Assembly: GCA_905221195.1 (NCBI GenBank)
Contig: CAJNCF010000002.1
Coordinates: 1-64,000 of the forward strand
Length of the DNA stretch: 64,000 nucleotides
Reading direction: 5' to 3'
DNA from: a bacterium
GTDB taxonomy: Bacteria; Bacillota; Bacilli; Lactobacillales; Streptococcaceae
Shown here: piece after piece, positions 7,813 through 14,624 of the stretch
How positions within the stretch are numbered: the first letter of the stretch is position 1
Layout of the letters: every line of letters starts with the position of its first letter
Made by a program: the position numbers and the translations under genes
The notes under the pieces: model-generated
What the model was told of the DNA's origin: nothing
The model's database searches: none
Seen by the model: the letters and a program-made list of their open reading frames with translations, nothing else

Positions 7813-9333
7813 TCATTTCCTTGCTTTCTTGTTGAAGTAACCTCGTTCAGTTTTGGGTTTTAACCTTTTCTCAGGTCTTTCTCTGCCGTTAACATAGTTC
7901 AAACTGGCATAAGGTGCTAAATCATCTTTAGGGTAAAAACCAGAATGAAATTGTCTACCTGACGCTATCACTTTCTTTCCAGCGGTTATCCATCCTGGTA
8001 GATTACTTTTAATCTCTTTATGTAACCCCGTCTCGGTCTTGTGCAATTTCACTCCATAATATTCTGTAAATCCTTTCCAATTATGGAAAACAAAGCTATT
8101 CGGCAAAAATTCACTTGCTAGATTGTCGGAAAAGAATGAAGCCACAAAAGCAATAATCGGGTTGTTATCTTCATGGTATTCTTGCAATACCTCCTTTGAT
8201 TTTTGAGGTGTAATGTCCCTTGTAGGCGTTTCAAGGGCTAATCTTGTGAAATACTCCAATACCTCCTTCCTATTGATGTAGTCCTCTTTGATTGCCTTGT
8301 TTGGCTTACCTTTAAAGACTTTGGTAAATGATAAAATTTTAAATCGCCTATCAATCGCCCCTCTATCTCCATTCATTCTTGGTAGGCCGTTGGAGGACTG
8401 GACTATGGTCATGTTCAATCGCAGACTGTAAGGGCGTTTCCCTTTGTCCTCTATGGTCATGATGTCCCCAGTAGCAAGACTAAACATATTTGAAGTATCT
8501 TTGATAACTGCGTCCTTTTGCACGTCGTCTCCGATGACTAGGGTCTTTCCTAACAAAATGGAGGTAGAAAAACGGCTTTTATCTAACTCAGTTATCTTGA
8601 GACTCGCAACGTTCTCCATGCCTACAAGATTAATGAGTAACTGCTGGAATGTCCCCTTACCAGTTCCACCCTCTCCATAAAGCCAAAAGATATTTTTTAA
8701 GGTTTTTCCTGTGATACTTGCTTTAATAATCTGAATGGCTAGATCATATAGTTCTTGGTCATTATCAAACAATTCAGCAAGCCATCTTGTAGGCTTCCAG
8801 CCGTTTATAATCGGCTCATAGGCTTCAGGGGAATACCTCGTGCGTATTTTTCGAGTTACGATTACAGTGGGCTTTAAGGGTTCAAATATCTCTTTTTTTG
8901 AGTTATAAAGCTGGTTTCCAATCACTGTATATTCATTTTGAATGGATTTTAAAGGGCTATGCCTTGAAATTTTGTAAAGAGTATCGAATGCCTGTTTTTC
9001 AGTCGTATCAGGGCGAACGGTTGCGATTAAATCCTGTAATAGTTCATTATCTTCAACCCACACCCCTTTATCTGGATGGTAGAAATACAAGGGCGCTTTT
9101 TGCCCCTGCGCCTCTGGTCTGATTCTAACGAATCGGATATACTTTCTCAGAAAGTTAGCAACCCCCAAAGGCTTGGACGGCCTGCTTTCCCCTAAGTTTT
9201 GACACTCATTAGCCAAAAACCTTTGTATCCCTTTAAACGATGTCAGATAGCTTTCTGGCTCTCCTATCGGCTTAATTTGGGGTTGTTGCTTATCTTCTTC
9301 AATGATTTTATTTACAATGTCATTGCTACTCAA
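7813..9333 (-). CDS. Phage/plasmid-type primase-helicase (D5/P4 family)
   Basis: A 506-residue replication protein. The N-terminal 180 residues resemble the D5_N region; a superfamily 3 helicase ATPase follows with Walker A GEGGTGKGT at about 220-228 and Walker B LVIGDD at about 265-270. A winged-helix-like C-terminal part follows from about residue 380. It is expected to bind the island origin just downstream, unwind it and recruit host polymerase. The start is TTG, with AGGAGGTGG overlapping the last codons of the upstream gene, so coupling is tight. A separate catalytic primase domain is not obvious within this protein. Confidence 0.88.
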   Translation of the reverse strand: MSSNDIVNKIIEEDKQQPQIKPIGEPESYLTSFKGIQRFLANECQNLGESRPSKPLGVANFLRKYIRFVRIRPEAQGQKAPLYFYHPDKGVWVEDNELLQDLIATVRPDTTEKQAFDTLYKISRHSPLKSIQNEYTVIGNQLYNSKKEIFEPLKPTVIVTRKIRTRYSPEAYEPIINGWKPTRWLAELFDNDQELYDLAIQIIKASITGKTLKNIFWLYGEGGTGKGTFQQLLINLVGMENVASLKITELDKSRFSTSILLGKTLVIGDDVQKDAVIKDTSNMFSLATGDIMTIEDKGKRPYSLRLNMTIVQSSNGLPRMNGDRGAIDRRFKILSFTKVFKGKPNKAIKEDYINRKEVLEYFTRLALETPTRDITPQKSKEVLQEYHEDNNPIIAFVASFFSDNLASEFLPNSFVFHNWKGFTEYYGVKLHKTETGLHKEIKSNLPGWITAGKKVIASGRQFHSGFYPKDDLAPYASLNYVNGRERPEKRLKPKTERGYFNKKARK

Positions 9334-9841
9334 AAGCCACCTCCTTATAAAATATTCTTGCTACTTCTAAAAAATAACTGGCTAGGTCTTTGCGTTTAAC
9401 GATTGCAGAAAACAAGTCCACCAGCTGACTAAAACTGTAGCCATTCACAAATAGCAAGCGGACAAAGAGTGAAGTTTCATATCTGGTATAAATGCCATTA
9501 CAAATCAGGTCGAAAATCCAACCTTTTAACTCCACTCCAAGCCCCTGCCGTTGCTCGGTCAATTTGTTTACCTCTAAATCTTTCAGGATCGTCAGCAAGT
9601 CAGGACTGGCCAAAGCAATATCCAAATCTCTGACCAATTCCCATCCTTCTACTGCCTCATTTTCGTCTTTAATAGACACATATAAACCTTTGTATTGAAA
9701 ACCCGTCAAAGCCTCATCTACAGGCTCATAATAGGTAAATTTGTAGTGTTCCCCATTCTTCCATACTTGAGTAGGATTTGACTTGAGAAAGCCAAATAGG
9801 GGCATTTTCTCAACGGATATAGTCAACTCTATTATTCTCAT
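9326..9841 (-). CDS. Hypothetical replication-module protein, 171 aa
   Basis: No family recognised with certainty. It overlaps the primase-helicase start by eight bases and is preceded by a perfect GGAGGTGTA ribosome site, so the two are co-translated. The N-terminal half is predicted β-rich (FKYTYYEP-like strands, GFQYKGLYVSIKDE), the C-terminal half helical (LICNGIYTRYETSLFVRLL, VDLFSAIVKRKDLA). In related satellites a primase or initiation factor occupies this place, so a DNA-replication role is a reasonable guess; catalytic motifs of primases are not evident. Confidence 0.65.
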   Translation of the reverse strand: MRIIELTISVEKMPLFGFLKSNPTQVWKNGEHYKFTYYEPVDEALTGFQYKGLYVSIKDENEAVEGWELVRDLDIALASPDLLTILKDLEVNKLTEQRQGLGVELKGWIFDLICNGIYTRYETSLFVRLLFVNGYSFSQLVDLFSAIVKRKDLASYFLEVARIFYKEVAFE

Positions 9842-9849
9842 TACACCTC

Positions 9850-10116
9850 CTAATCTATTGCAAGAAAATTATAAACATCACTCTTGCGGTAATAAATTTT
9901 CTTACTACTTTCAAATGGGGAACGTAGTGGCCGGAGACCTTCTTTTTCCCAATTATTTAAGGTAGTTCCACTAATACCAAGTTTTTTGAGTAAGTCAGGC
10001 CTAGAAATCAAGTCCCAGTTGTCATCACGTTGCTTTTCCAGTTCCATCCTTTTAGCTAAGTGATCTCCCACTTTCTCCAGTAATTCAAGTTCTGCTTCTC
10101 TTGATAATAGTTGCAT
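9850..10116 (-). CDS. MerR/excisionase-type HTH protein
   Basis: An 88-residue DNA-binding protein. Residues about 33-85 form a MerR-like winged helix: ISRPDLLKKLGISGTTLNNW, then an arginine-containing wing and KIYYRKSDVYNFL, typical of the excisionase-like domain used by Xis proteins and phage regulators. The N-terminus is a charged helix. I chose ATG 10116 because AAAGGGGTG lies directly upstream; an in-frame start 12 codons earlier has no such site. In the island it may act as excisionase or as activator of the replication genes; neither is proven. Confidence 0.75.
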   Translation of the reverse strand: MQLLSREAELELLEKVGDHLAKRMELEKQRDDNWDLISRPDLLKKLGISGTTLNNWEKEGLRPLRSPFESSKKIYYRKSDVYNFLAID

Positions 10117-10129
10117 ATTACACCCCTTT

Positions 10130-10333
10130 CTAATTATGAATCTTACCAGCAAGCTGGATATAACGTCCGTAGTAAGGGTTTAAATCCTCACTAGGTGTTT
10201 CTATCGTCTGTTTGCTTTCTCGCTCAAATTGGGCGCCTTTTTTGCGGTCTCGGTGGTTTAGATAGACCAGTAAGCCAATCAGTACCACGGTAATAAAAAC
10301 CGCCTGTGTATTGGTTAAATCTAGTTCGTTCAT
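10130..10333 (-). CDS. Small single-pass membrane protein, 67 aa
   Basis: One hydrophobic segment (about residues 9-26, AVFITVVLIGLLVYL) is followed by basic residues HRDRKKG, predicting an inside C-terminus with a soluble tail rich in polar residues. No family is recognised. The ATG has GCGAGGG upstream and starts two bases after the end of a 34-codon frame. Small membrane proteins in satellites may affect superinfection or replication anchoring, but there is no direct evidence here. Confidence 0.65.
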   Translation of the reverse strand: MNELDLTNTQAVFITVVLIGLLVYLNHRDRKKGAQFERESKQTIETPSEDLNPYYGRYIQLAGKIHN

Positions 10334-10334
10334 G

Positions 10335-10439
10335 TTATGCCCTCGCCTTATAGTTCTTGATAAATTCCGCTTGTTTAGGTTGTTCCATATTCAGCAAGTT
10401 GTCTTCGGCTTGTGCCATTTCTTTAATATCTTTAGTCAT
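10335..10439 (-). CDS. Small protein, 34 aa
   Basis: The frame encodes MTKDIKEMAQ... ending KNYKARA and is soluble and charged. It overlaps the end of the upstream 97-residue gene by eight bases and is preceded by a strong GGAGG six bases before ATG; the downstream membrane-protein gene begins immediately after its stop. The overlaps and ribosome site are the reasons to accept it despite its size. Function unknown. Confidence 0.6.
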   Translation of the reverse strand: MTKDIKEMAQAEDNLLNMEQPKQAEFIKNYKARA

Positions 10440-10725
10440 GGTATGCCTCCAGCTCTTTAGCGTCGTCATTGTTCAAAAGCAAAAAGGCTATTTCATTTAG
10501 ACGATCGTATAGCTTTTCATTCTGGGCGTATGCTGTATCAGTGTATTTTTTAGCAAGCCATAAGAATGTGGTTGTATCTTTCTGTAGTGCAAACTCAAGC
10601 CCTTCAAGAGCTAGGTTATTCATTTCTAAAACATTCATGATGTCGGTTAATTCGTTCCCTAATTCTGCTAGTTTCTTAGCCGATAATAGAACTTGTTGGC
10701 TTGATGTCGCTTTTTTTGTTGTCAT
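10432..10725 (-). CDS. Hypothetical helical island protein, 97 aa
   Basis: An entirely helical, acidic small protein (SAKKLAELGNELTDIMNVLE, later KYTDTAYAQNEKLYDRLNE). No family recognised. AGAGGTAAAAAAC precedes the ATG. It begins the cluster of small, overlapping genes ahead of the replication module and is separated from the upstream 46-residue gene by about 260 bases that contain two paired hairpins. Confidence 0.6.
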   Translation of the reverse strand: MTTKKATSSQQVLLSAKKLAELGNELTDIMNVLEMNNLALEGLEFALQKDTTTFLWLAKKYTDTAYAQNEKLYDRLNEIAFLLLNNDDAKELEAYHD

Positions 10726-10989
10726 GTTTTTTACCTCTTTTTCTATCTTTTTATACTTGCCACGATGGCTTTTTAATGCTTTTTTTCTGTCACATACCTC
10801 ACGCTCAAAAGTTGGCCGACCGAGAGCGTGGGGATTTTGAATGGTTGTTTCTTATACAGTTTTTCTTGTAATGAAGTTCCTCACGCTCAGAGTCGCCAAA
10901 TTGAAAGCGTGAGAAAGTACCAGTTTTAAGAGTTGGCGCTCTATGTTTTTCAAAACCTTTTCTAATTGCTTGCCTGCTCTTCGGTTTTC
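10726..10989. repeat. Gene-free stretch with two matching CTCACGCTC hairpins
   Basis: CTCACGCTC occurs at 10798-10806 and 10880-10888, each followed by a near-complementary arm (10824-10832 and 10905-10913). The stems are conserved but the loops differ, and the copies are 82 bases apart. A 28-base segment at 10951-10978 is repeated upstream of the integrase. No convincing gene was found; binding sites for an island regulator are one possibility. Confidence 0.5.
10951..10978 (+). repeat. Copy 1 of a 28-base dispersed direct repeat
   Basis: These 28 bases match 14768-14795 with one mismatch; 22 of them (10957-10978) are identical without a break. The second copy stands immediately before the integrase ribosome site. 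Confidence 0.8.
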
Positions 10990-11130
10990 TTAGTTTTTCT
11001 TTGTTTCGTTTACGGCTTTCACTACCTTTTCTCTTAGTTTTGTAAATTCTTCAAGAAATTCATCTTGAGTTATAACTCCACGGTTAAACGTGAGAATTAA
11101 GGCGCTTGCTCTTTTTGTGTATTGTTCCAT
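10990..11130 (-). CDS. Small hypothetical island protein, 46 aa
   Basis: The frame starts MEQYTKRASALILTFN and continues as one basic amphipathic helix, ending NETKKN. It begins three bases after the stop of the 142-residue gene, with GGAGG eight bases before the ATG. This spacing and ribosome site support translation. The sequence FNRGVITQDEFLEEFTKLRE looks like a short helical hairpin. No function can be assigned. Confidence 0.6.
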   Translation of the reverse strand: MEQYTKRASALILTFNRGVITQDEFLEEFTKLREKVVKAVNETKKN

Positions 11131-11133
11131 CTG

Positions 11134-11562
11134 TTAGCCCTCCATCATGTCATAAAGTAGGGCGTAATGTTTATCTGGGATTCTGTCCAAGGCTTTCAAG
11201 CCGTCGTGTTCTGCTTTTTGTCTGGTTTCCGCCTTGACCGTACTATCAAAGGCGATAGAAAAAGCATTCAGCATTGCCTTGTAGCGGTCTACGCTCTTCA
11301 AATAGCGCCCACGTTCAGAAAGTTCCTTATCTTCTAGGTCCTCTTTGACTGAATTGTCCAAGAGTTCAAACTTGCTATAAACTCCTTTTTCTAGTGTAAA
11401 ACCTAGGCGCTTATTTTGTTTCAGTTTGCAGAGGTTTGTTCTGCAACTCTCTAGGTTACGGTAACCTAATACTTTAGTAATTTCTTCTAGGTTTTTGCCC
11501 TCTAATTCAGGCAATTTTTCAGCAATATCCTTGAATTTTACTATTTGATGTTTCTTTCCCAT
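11134..11562 (-). CDS. Hypothetical early-operon protein, 142 aa
   Basis: The family is unknown to me. The N-terminal half resembles a small DNA-binding fold (VKFKDIAEKLPELEGKNLE then ITKVLGYRNLESCRTNL), and the C-terminal half is helical with a motif SVDRYKAMLNAFSIAFDS. AAGGTAAACA precedes the ATG. It is the second gene downstream of the Cro-like regulator in the island's minus-strand operon, and a plus-strand promoter lies over its start codon. Confidence 0.65.
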   Translation of the reverse strand: MGKKHQIVKFKDIAEKLPELEGKNLEEITKVLGYRNLESCRTNLCKLKQNKRLGFTLEKGVYSKFELLDNSVKEDLEDKELSERGRYLKSVDRYKAMLNAFSIAFDSTVKAETRQKAEHDGLKALDRIPDKHYALLYDMMEG

Positions 11563-11590
11563 TGTTTACCTTGTCTTTCTATGCTATAAT
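11562..11590 (+). promoter_or_regulatory. Plus-strand promoter for a short antisense RNA
   Basis: TTGTTT at 11562-11567, a 17-base spacer and TATAAT at 11585-11590 with TGC before it (extended -10). It faces against the surrounding minus-strand operon. Confidence 0.6.
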
Positions 11591-11596
11591 CAAGGT

Positions 11597-11668
11597 ACGT
11601 TAAAAAACGTATCCTTTTCATTCAGTCGCTTGCTTCGGTCGCCAAACGTTCAGCAAGTGACTTTTTTT
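11597..11668 (+). ncRNA. Candidate antisense regulatory RNA, about 72 nt
   Basis: Transcription from the extended -10 promoter at 11585-11590 would start near 11597 and stop at a strong hairpin with an AGTCGCTTGC/GCAAGTGACT stem followed by seven T (11662-11668). A second small hairpin TACGT/ACGTA lies near the 5' end. The RNA would be wholly antisense to the stretch between the Cro-like gene and the 142-residue gene in the island's lytic operon. No coding frame fits inside it. Promoter, spacing and terminator are seen directly; function is inference. Confidence 0.55.
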
Positions 11669-11746
11669 GTTGTCAATCCCCAGTGCTAAAGCACCAGTGG
11701 AGTACCTTGTAGATGTAATATAGTATTGCGATTGGTTCGCTCCTTT

Positions 11747-11947
11747 CTAACTGTAAAATAGTTCATCTATGGTTATATCTGGTTTGATTTCTGCAACCAT
11801 TGACTTAATCACTAGACGTTCTTTGTCATTAAAAGCCGTCTTTTTTGTCTCTTTGTTATTATAAGACTGCAAAGAAATATCTAGCTTATCTGCCATCTGT
11901 TGCTGAGTTAGTCCAAGCATAACCCGATATCCTTTTAATTTGCTCAT
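11747..11947 (-). CDS. Cro-like XRE-family regulator, 66 aa
   Basis: A single helix-turn-helix domain: LKGYRVMLGLTQQQMADKLD followed by ISLQSYNNKE fits the XRE/Cro fold. The rest, to residue 66, is a short helical tail ending DELFYS. The ATG follows GGGAGGAAACCT. It is transcribed divergently from the larger repressor at 12151 across a region with two strong promoters, the standard lysogeny switch arrangement, and it is the first gene of the island's minus-strand replication operon. It probably represses the repressor promoter, by analogy. Confidence 0.8.
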   Translation of the reverse strand: MSKLKGYRVMLGLTQQQMADKLDISLQSYNNKETKKTAFNDKERLVIKSMVAEIKPDITIDELFYS

Positions 11948-11963
11948 AGGTTTCCTCCCTTCT

Positions 11964-12010
11964 AAAAATCCCCCTCCATGAATAGATTGAAAGTGTAAAA
12001 GGTTGGAGGG
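11964..12010 (-). promoter_or_regulatory. Possible attenuator in the leader of the lytic operon
   Basis: In the minus-strand leader, CCCTCCA (12004-12010 complement) can pair with TGGAGGG (11972-11978 complement) across 25 bases, and a T tract follows. It lies between the promoter and the Cro-like gene. Confidence 0.35.
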
Positions 12011-12040
12011 TTTGTATCCGTTTTGGATAACTACGCGTTT

Positions 12041-12069
12041 ATTATATATCCATTTTTGTTACTTGTCAA
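12041..12069 (-). promoter_or_regulatory. Consensus promoter of the island lytic operon
   Basis: On the minus strand TTGACA (12064-12069), 17 bases, TATAAT (12041-12046): a perfect match to the sigma-70 consensus. An inverted repeat TATCC/GGATA at 12015-12029 just downstream is a candidate operator for the repressor. Confidence 0.85.
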
Positions 12070-12098
12070 CTCTTTTTTTGATTTTTTTGTAACATTTA

Positions 12099-12127
12099 TT
12101 GATACTTTTCTAAAAATTAGATATAAT
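12099..12127 (+). promoter_or_regulatory. Promoter of the island repressor
   Basis: TTGATA (12099-12104), 17 bases, TATAAT (12122-12127). It is divergent from the lytic promoter, with only about 30 bases between the two -35 boxes. Transcription would start near 12134, which rules out the ATG at 12133 as the translation start. Confidence 0.85.
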
Positions 12128-12150
12128 CATCTATGAAAGGTGTGATAAAC

Positions 12151-12636
12151 ATGAATAGACTGAAAGAATTAAGAAAACAAAAAGGGCTAACCCAACAGGA
12201 ATTAGCTGATGAAATATCTGTATCAAAAATCACCATCTTAAGATGGGAGAATGAAGAACGTCAAATAAAAACAGAAAAAGCCCAGCAACTAGCTGACTAC
12301 TTCGGGGTAAATGTTGGTTATCTCCTAGGATATAAAACCAAAGCGGAATATAGTTCTTTTAATGATCAAGAATATCAAAACGAATTAAAAAAACTAGCGT
12401 TCTCGCTAGCACATCTGGAGTTGCTTATCTCAGATTCTCAAATAAAACATCTGCACGCCTTATTGAAAGGTATGTCTCACGATAATACTTTACTCAACGA
12501 TGTAAAAACCGTTAAAAACAAAGACAAATACTACACTGAAATTTTAAAAAGAAACCGTGAGTATAATTTGTTGAATGAGATTAAAGAAGATACTGAATTA
12601 CTAGAAATACTAAAACTACTGAATGAGAAACTCTAA
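12151..12636 (+). CDS. Island repressor, XRE family (CI/Stl-like role)
   Basis: A 161-residue protein with an N-terminal helix-turn-helix (residues about 3-60: LKELRKQKGLTQQELADEIS then SKITILRWENEERQIKTEK and YFGVNVGYLLGY), followed by a helical C-terminal region with no S24 peptidase motif. Lack of a self-cleavage domain argues against RecA-driven induction and for release by a helper-phage protein, as in staphylococcal Stl. I place the start at ATG 12151 because AAAGGTG precedes it and the promoter's transcription start lies at about 12134. It faces the Cro-like gene and stands upstream of the accessory genes. Confidence 0.85.
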   Translation: MNRLKELRKQKGLTQQELADEISVSKITILRWENEERQIKTEKAQQLADYFGVNVGYLLGYKTKAEYSSFNDQEYQNELKKLAFSLAHLELLISDSQIKHLHALLKGMSHDNTLLNDVKTVKNKDKYYTEILKRNREYNLLNEIKEDTELLEILKLLNEKL

Positions 12637-12817
12637 TAAAACTCTTGAAAGTCTTACAATCGGCATATGGCGAACGCGACTACCTAGATTAGTAAGATTA
12701 TTATCGGCGAAGTCGTGGGCATATATAGAGAAAAGTAAAATACTATCGCTGATAAAACGATGGTGATTGATGAATATAAATCTTTAGTTAATGAAGTGAA
12801 GGACATGGAGAAAAATA
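12637..12817. other. Repressor to nucleotidyltransferase gap
   Basis: This 181-base gap has no clear terminator or promoter. A 22-codon frame (12760-12828) overlaps the next gene's start but lacks a ribosome site. Short segments GCGAC and GTCG may pair. I see nothing more. Confidence 0.3.
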
Positions 12818-13297
12818 ATGCAATTTAATTCTCACGGAAACCTAGAAGGTGGTATAATAGAGTCAAGTTCTTTATTAGAAATTGAAAAATTTTTAGTAAC
12901 AGCATTTCCAAATTCAATAACAAGAAAAAGAAATTTCGATTCTTTTAAATCGTTCTTGGACCAACTAGATACTTCTAAAATTAAGCGTGTCTGGTTAGAT
13001 GGTAGTTTTTGTTCAAACAAGATTGATCCAAACGATATAGATTGTGTTGTATTTGTGGATCCACTGTTTGGAGATTATATTTTTCATTTAATGGATATGC
13101 ATAATCTTTTTAAGACACAATATCTTGATGTTTATGCTATACCAGATAAAGAGTTGATTGATTTTAAGTTTGATGGGGCAAAAGAAGCTTATCGAGATGC
13201 TGATTATCAAGAAAAGTATTGGCAAGGACAGTTTGGGTTTGACAGAAATAGAGAACACAAAGCGATTATTGAATTAAGATTGGATGGTGATGAGTAA
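12818..13297 (+). CDS. Nucleotidyltransferase-like protein (DUF6932-like)
   Basis: A 159-residue soluble protein with the signature of the polymerase-β nucleotidyltransferase fold: VWLDGSF at residues 58-64 (Gly62-Ser63), then Asp73-x-Asp75 in NDIDCVVFVD, and a third possible metal ligand Asp104 in a strand LDVYAI. The end, YWQGQFGFDRNREHKAIIEL, resembles what I recall of the DUF6932 family. Such enzymes transfer a nucleotide to protein or RNA, and several are toxins or antiphage effectors. GGAG lies eight bases before ATG. The stop overlaps the region of the next start (13299), so the two are a unit. Target and activity are unknown. Confidence 0.7.
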   Translation: MQFNSHGNLEGGIIESSSLLEIEKFLVTAFPNSITRKRNFDSFKSFLDQLDTSKIKRVWLDGSFCSNKIDPNDIDCVVFVDPLFGDYIFHLMDMHNLFKTQYLDVYAIPDKELIDFKFDGAKEAYRDADYQEKYWQGQFGFDRNREHKAIIELRLDGDE

Positions 13298-13298
13298 T

Positions 13299-14186
13299 AT
13301 GATGGATGTATATGCAAAAATAATAGAACAAGACATTAATAATATTCCAGACTCTAGTCCATATAAAGCTTCTATGATTGAAGGACTAAAATCAATACAA
13401 CTATTCGAGTCTGAAAAATTAAAAAATAACAGAGTTAAAAACGTACTCTCTATCCGCTTGATGGCCGACTGTTACGAGTCCGGACAAATCGGTTTAAAAC
13501 CTCTAACCGAAGTGCTCTCTTCTCTTGAAAATATACAAAAGAATGGACTCGCTTCGATTTCTGGCTATTCTGGCAAACGTGGCAAAATCCCTAAAGATAT
13601 ACTTTCTAAAAATGAATTAATTATTACAGCGACTAGAGCAGGTTCCTTTGTAGTTGATTTAGCAATGAAGGAAAGTCAATTGTCAATATTTGAAGAAGAA
13701 AATCATCCGGCTAATAAAATTATGGAAGATGTTACTGATTTTCTTCAAAATAAAATAGAAATCGCTGACTTTGTTGATAAATATAGTCCTCGCACATTCG
13801 GTTCGGTCAAAAAGCTTATTTCTAATCTAAATAGCGAAGGCATAGGTTTTGAAATTATAGATGACATAAAAAAACAAACTGCCTCTTTCCCAAGAGAGAA
13901 AGTTAAGGAAATTAATACAGAATTAAAATCTACGCATATTGAAAAACGTGAAGGAATGAATATTCTAGGTAAACTAACAAAAGTAGATCTTGGGGCTCAA
14001 AAAATTACATTGGATACAGATAGTGGTGCTGTTACAATCAAAGTAAATGATGAAAAAATTAAAGATTATCGTTTAACAACAAATGACGTTTATGAAGTAA
14101 CTACTAATGTTAGAGAAGTAGTTCGCAAAGGACAACGAACACAAACATATTCAACCAACTCGATTGATAAAATCACCAAAAAATAA
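13299..14186 (+). CDS. Unknown partner of the nucleotidyltransferase, 295 aa
   Basis: I do not recognise a family. The sequence has an N-terminal helical region (about 1-75), a segment ELIITATRAGSFVVDLA (about 105-120) that looks like a β-hairpin core, a middle helical part (about 135-205) and a C-terminal β-rich domain (about 220-290: LGKLTKVDLGAQKITLDTD, then VTIKVNDEKIKDY) reminiscent of an SH3- or OB-like fold. No signal peptide or membrane segment. It starts one base after the nucleotidyltransferase stop (TAAT ATG), with in-frame ATGs at 13284 and 13302 as alternatives. The tight coupling suggests a toxin-antitoxin or two-component defence unit; this is inference. Confidence 0.6.
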   Translation: MMDVYAKIIEQDINNIPDSSPYKASMIEGLKSIQLFESEKLKNNRVKNVLSIRLMADCYESGQIGLKPLTEVLSSLENIQKNGLASISGYSGKRGKIPKDILSKNELIITATRAGSFVVDLAMKESQLSIFEEENHPANKIMEDVTDFLQNKIEIADFVDKYSPRTFGSVKKLISNLNSEGIGFEIIDDIKKQTASFPREKVKEINTELKSTHIEKREGMNILGKLTKVDLGAQKITLDTDSGAVTIKVNDEKIKDYRLTTNDVYEVTTNVREVVRKGQRTQTYSTNSIDKITKK

Positions 14187-14230
14187 AAAATCCCCACCTC
14201 ATCGAATCCCCTTTTTTTCATGGATCTATT

Positions 14231-14313
14231 GTACAAAAACAGGGTAAATTGAAGAATAGAAAGCCGATTTGACAGACTAAAGTGCAAAAATGGTCTAAAT
14301 TGACAAATAGAAA
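14231..14313 (+). repeat. Two imperfect 32-base direct repeats, period 51
   Basis: Bases 14231-14262 and 14282-14313 agree at 25 of 32 positions, both containing AAATTGA and ending AATAGAAA. They lie downstream of the nucleotidyltransferase pair and before a small hairpin (14317-14342). Confidence 0.5.
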
Positions 14314-14363
14314 AAGACAAGCCAGCTACTGCTAACTTGTCTGATAATGCCTAAATTAAACTC

Positions 14364-14392
14364 TTGAAATATTGGGGCTTGTATGTTAGAAT
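14364..14392 (+). promoter_or_regulatory. Promoter of the antitoxin RNA
   Basis: TTGAAA (14364-14369), 17 bases, TAGAAT (14387-14392) with TGT before the -10 hexamer (extended). The expected start is about 14399. Confidence 0.8.
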
Positions 14393-14398
14393 GAAAGC

Positions 14399-14468
14399 AT
14401 AAAGGGAAAAACAGTGCTTCTAGCATATGTAACTAAAAAGCCCCACCGTTCCAGCGATGGGGTTTTTT
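14399..14468 (+). ncRNA. Fst-type antitoxin RNA (RNA II), about 70 nt
   Basis: A short non-coding transcript is defined by a strong promoter at 14364-14392 and the hairpin/T-run ending at 14468. It converges on the toxin gene and shares the terminator with it. Its 5' part (about 14401-14432: AAAGGGAAAA, then TCTAGCATATGTAAC) repeats, on the same strand, the sequence across the toxin's start codon (14567-14595: AAAGGGAAAA, then TCTAGCATATATAAC). Thus it is complementary both to the toxin mRNA start region and, at the terminator, to its 3' end. This matches the par locus of pAD1, where RNA II blocks Fst translation. Size and layout agree with that family. Confidence 0.8.
14436..14468. terminator. 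Bidirectional terminator shared by toxin and antitoxin RNAs
   Basis: CCCCA and TGGGG arms (14441-14445/14458-14462, plus an inner CG pair) are flanked by A5 on one side and T6 on the other, so the hairpin works in both directions. Overlapping 3' ends are the hallmark of par-type loci. Confidence 0.85.
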
Positions 14469-14492
14469 GCTACCCTCTAAAAGGGTTAAATG

Positions 14493-14585
14493 CTACTTGC
14501 TACGTCTCTTTATCCATAGCTTGAAAAGCTCAGATAGTACGTTAACAAGTAACGGAGCTAGAAAAAGGGAAAACAACTCTAGCAT
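14493..14585 (-). CDS. fst: Fst-like type I toxin peptide, 30 aa
   Basis: The peptide (MLELFSLFLAPLL then VNVLSELFKLWIKRRSK) has one membrane-spanning helix with the Ala-Pro-Leu motif at residues 10-12, a Trp at 25 and a basic tail Lys-Arg-Arg-Ser-Lys, as in Fst/par toxins of enterococci and streptococci. Such peptides insert in the cytoplasmic membrane and harm the cell when the unstable antitoxin RNA is lost. A strong GGGAGGTG ribosome site stands eight bases upstream, and it has its own promoter at 14625-14653. The start codon lies in a sequence repeated in the antitoxin RNA. It is much too short for routine gene calling. Toxicity is inferred from the family. Confidence 0.8.
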   Translation of the reverse strand: MLELFSLFLAPLLVNVLSELFKLWIKRRSK

Positions 14586-14624
14586 ATATAACACCTCCCT
14601 TCTTTAAATTGAGGGGGCGAAAAC

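Noticed and set aside
12760..12828. 22-codon frame upstream of the nucleotidyltransferase gene
   Set aside because: It has no Shine-Dalgarno site and overlaps the next start; insufficient support as a gene.
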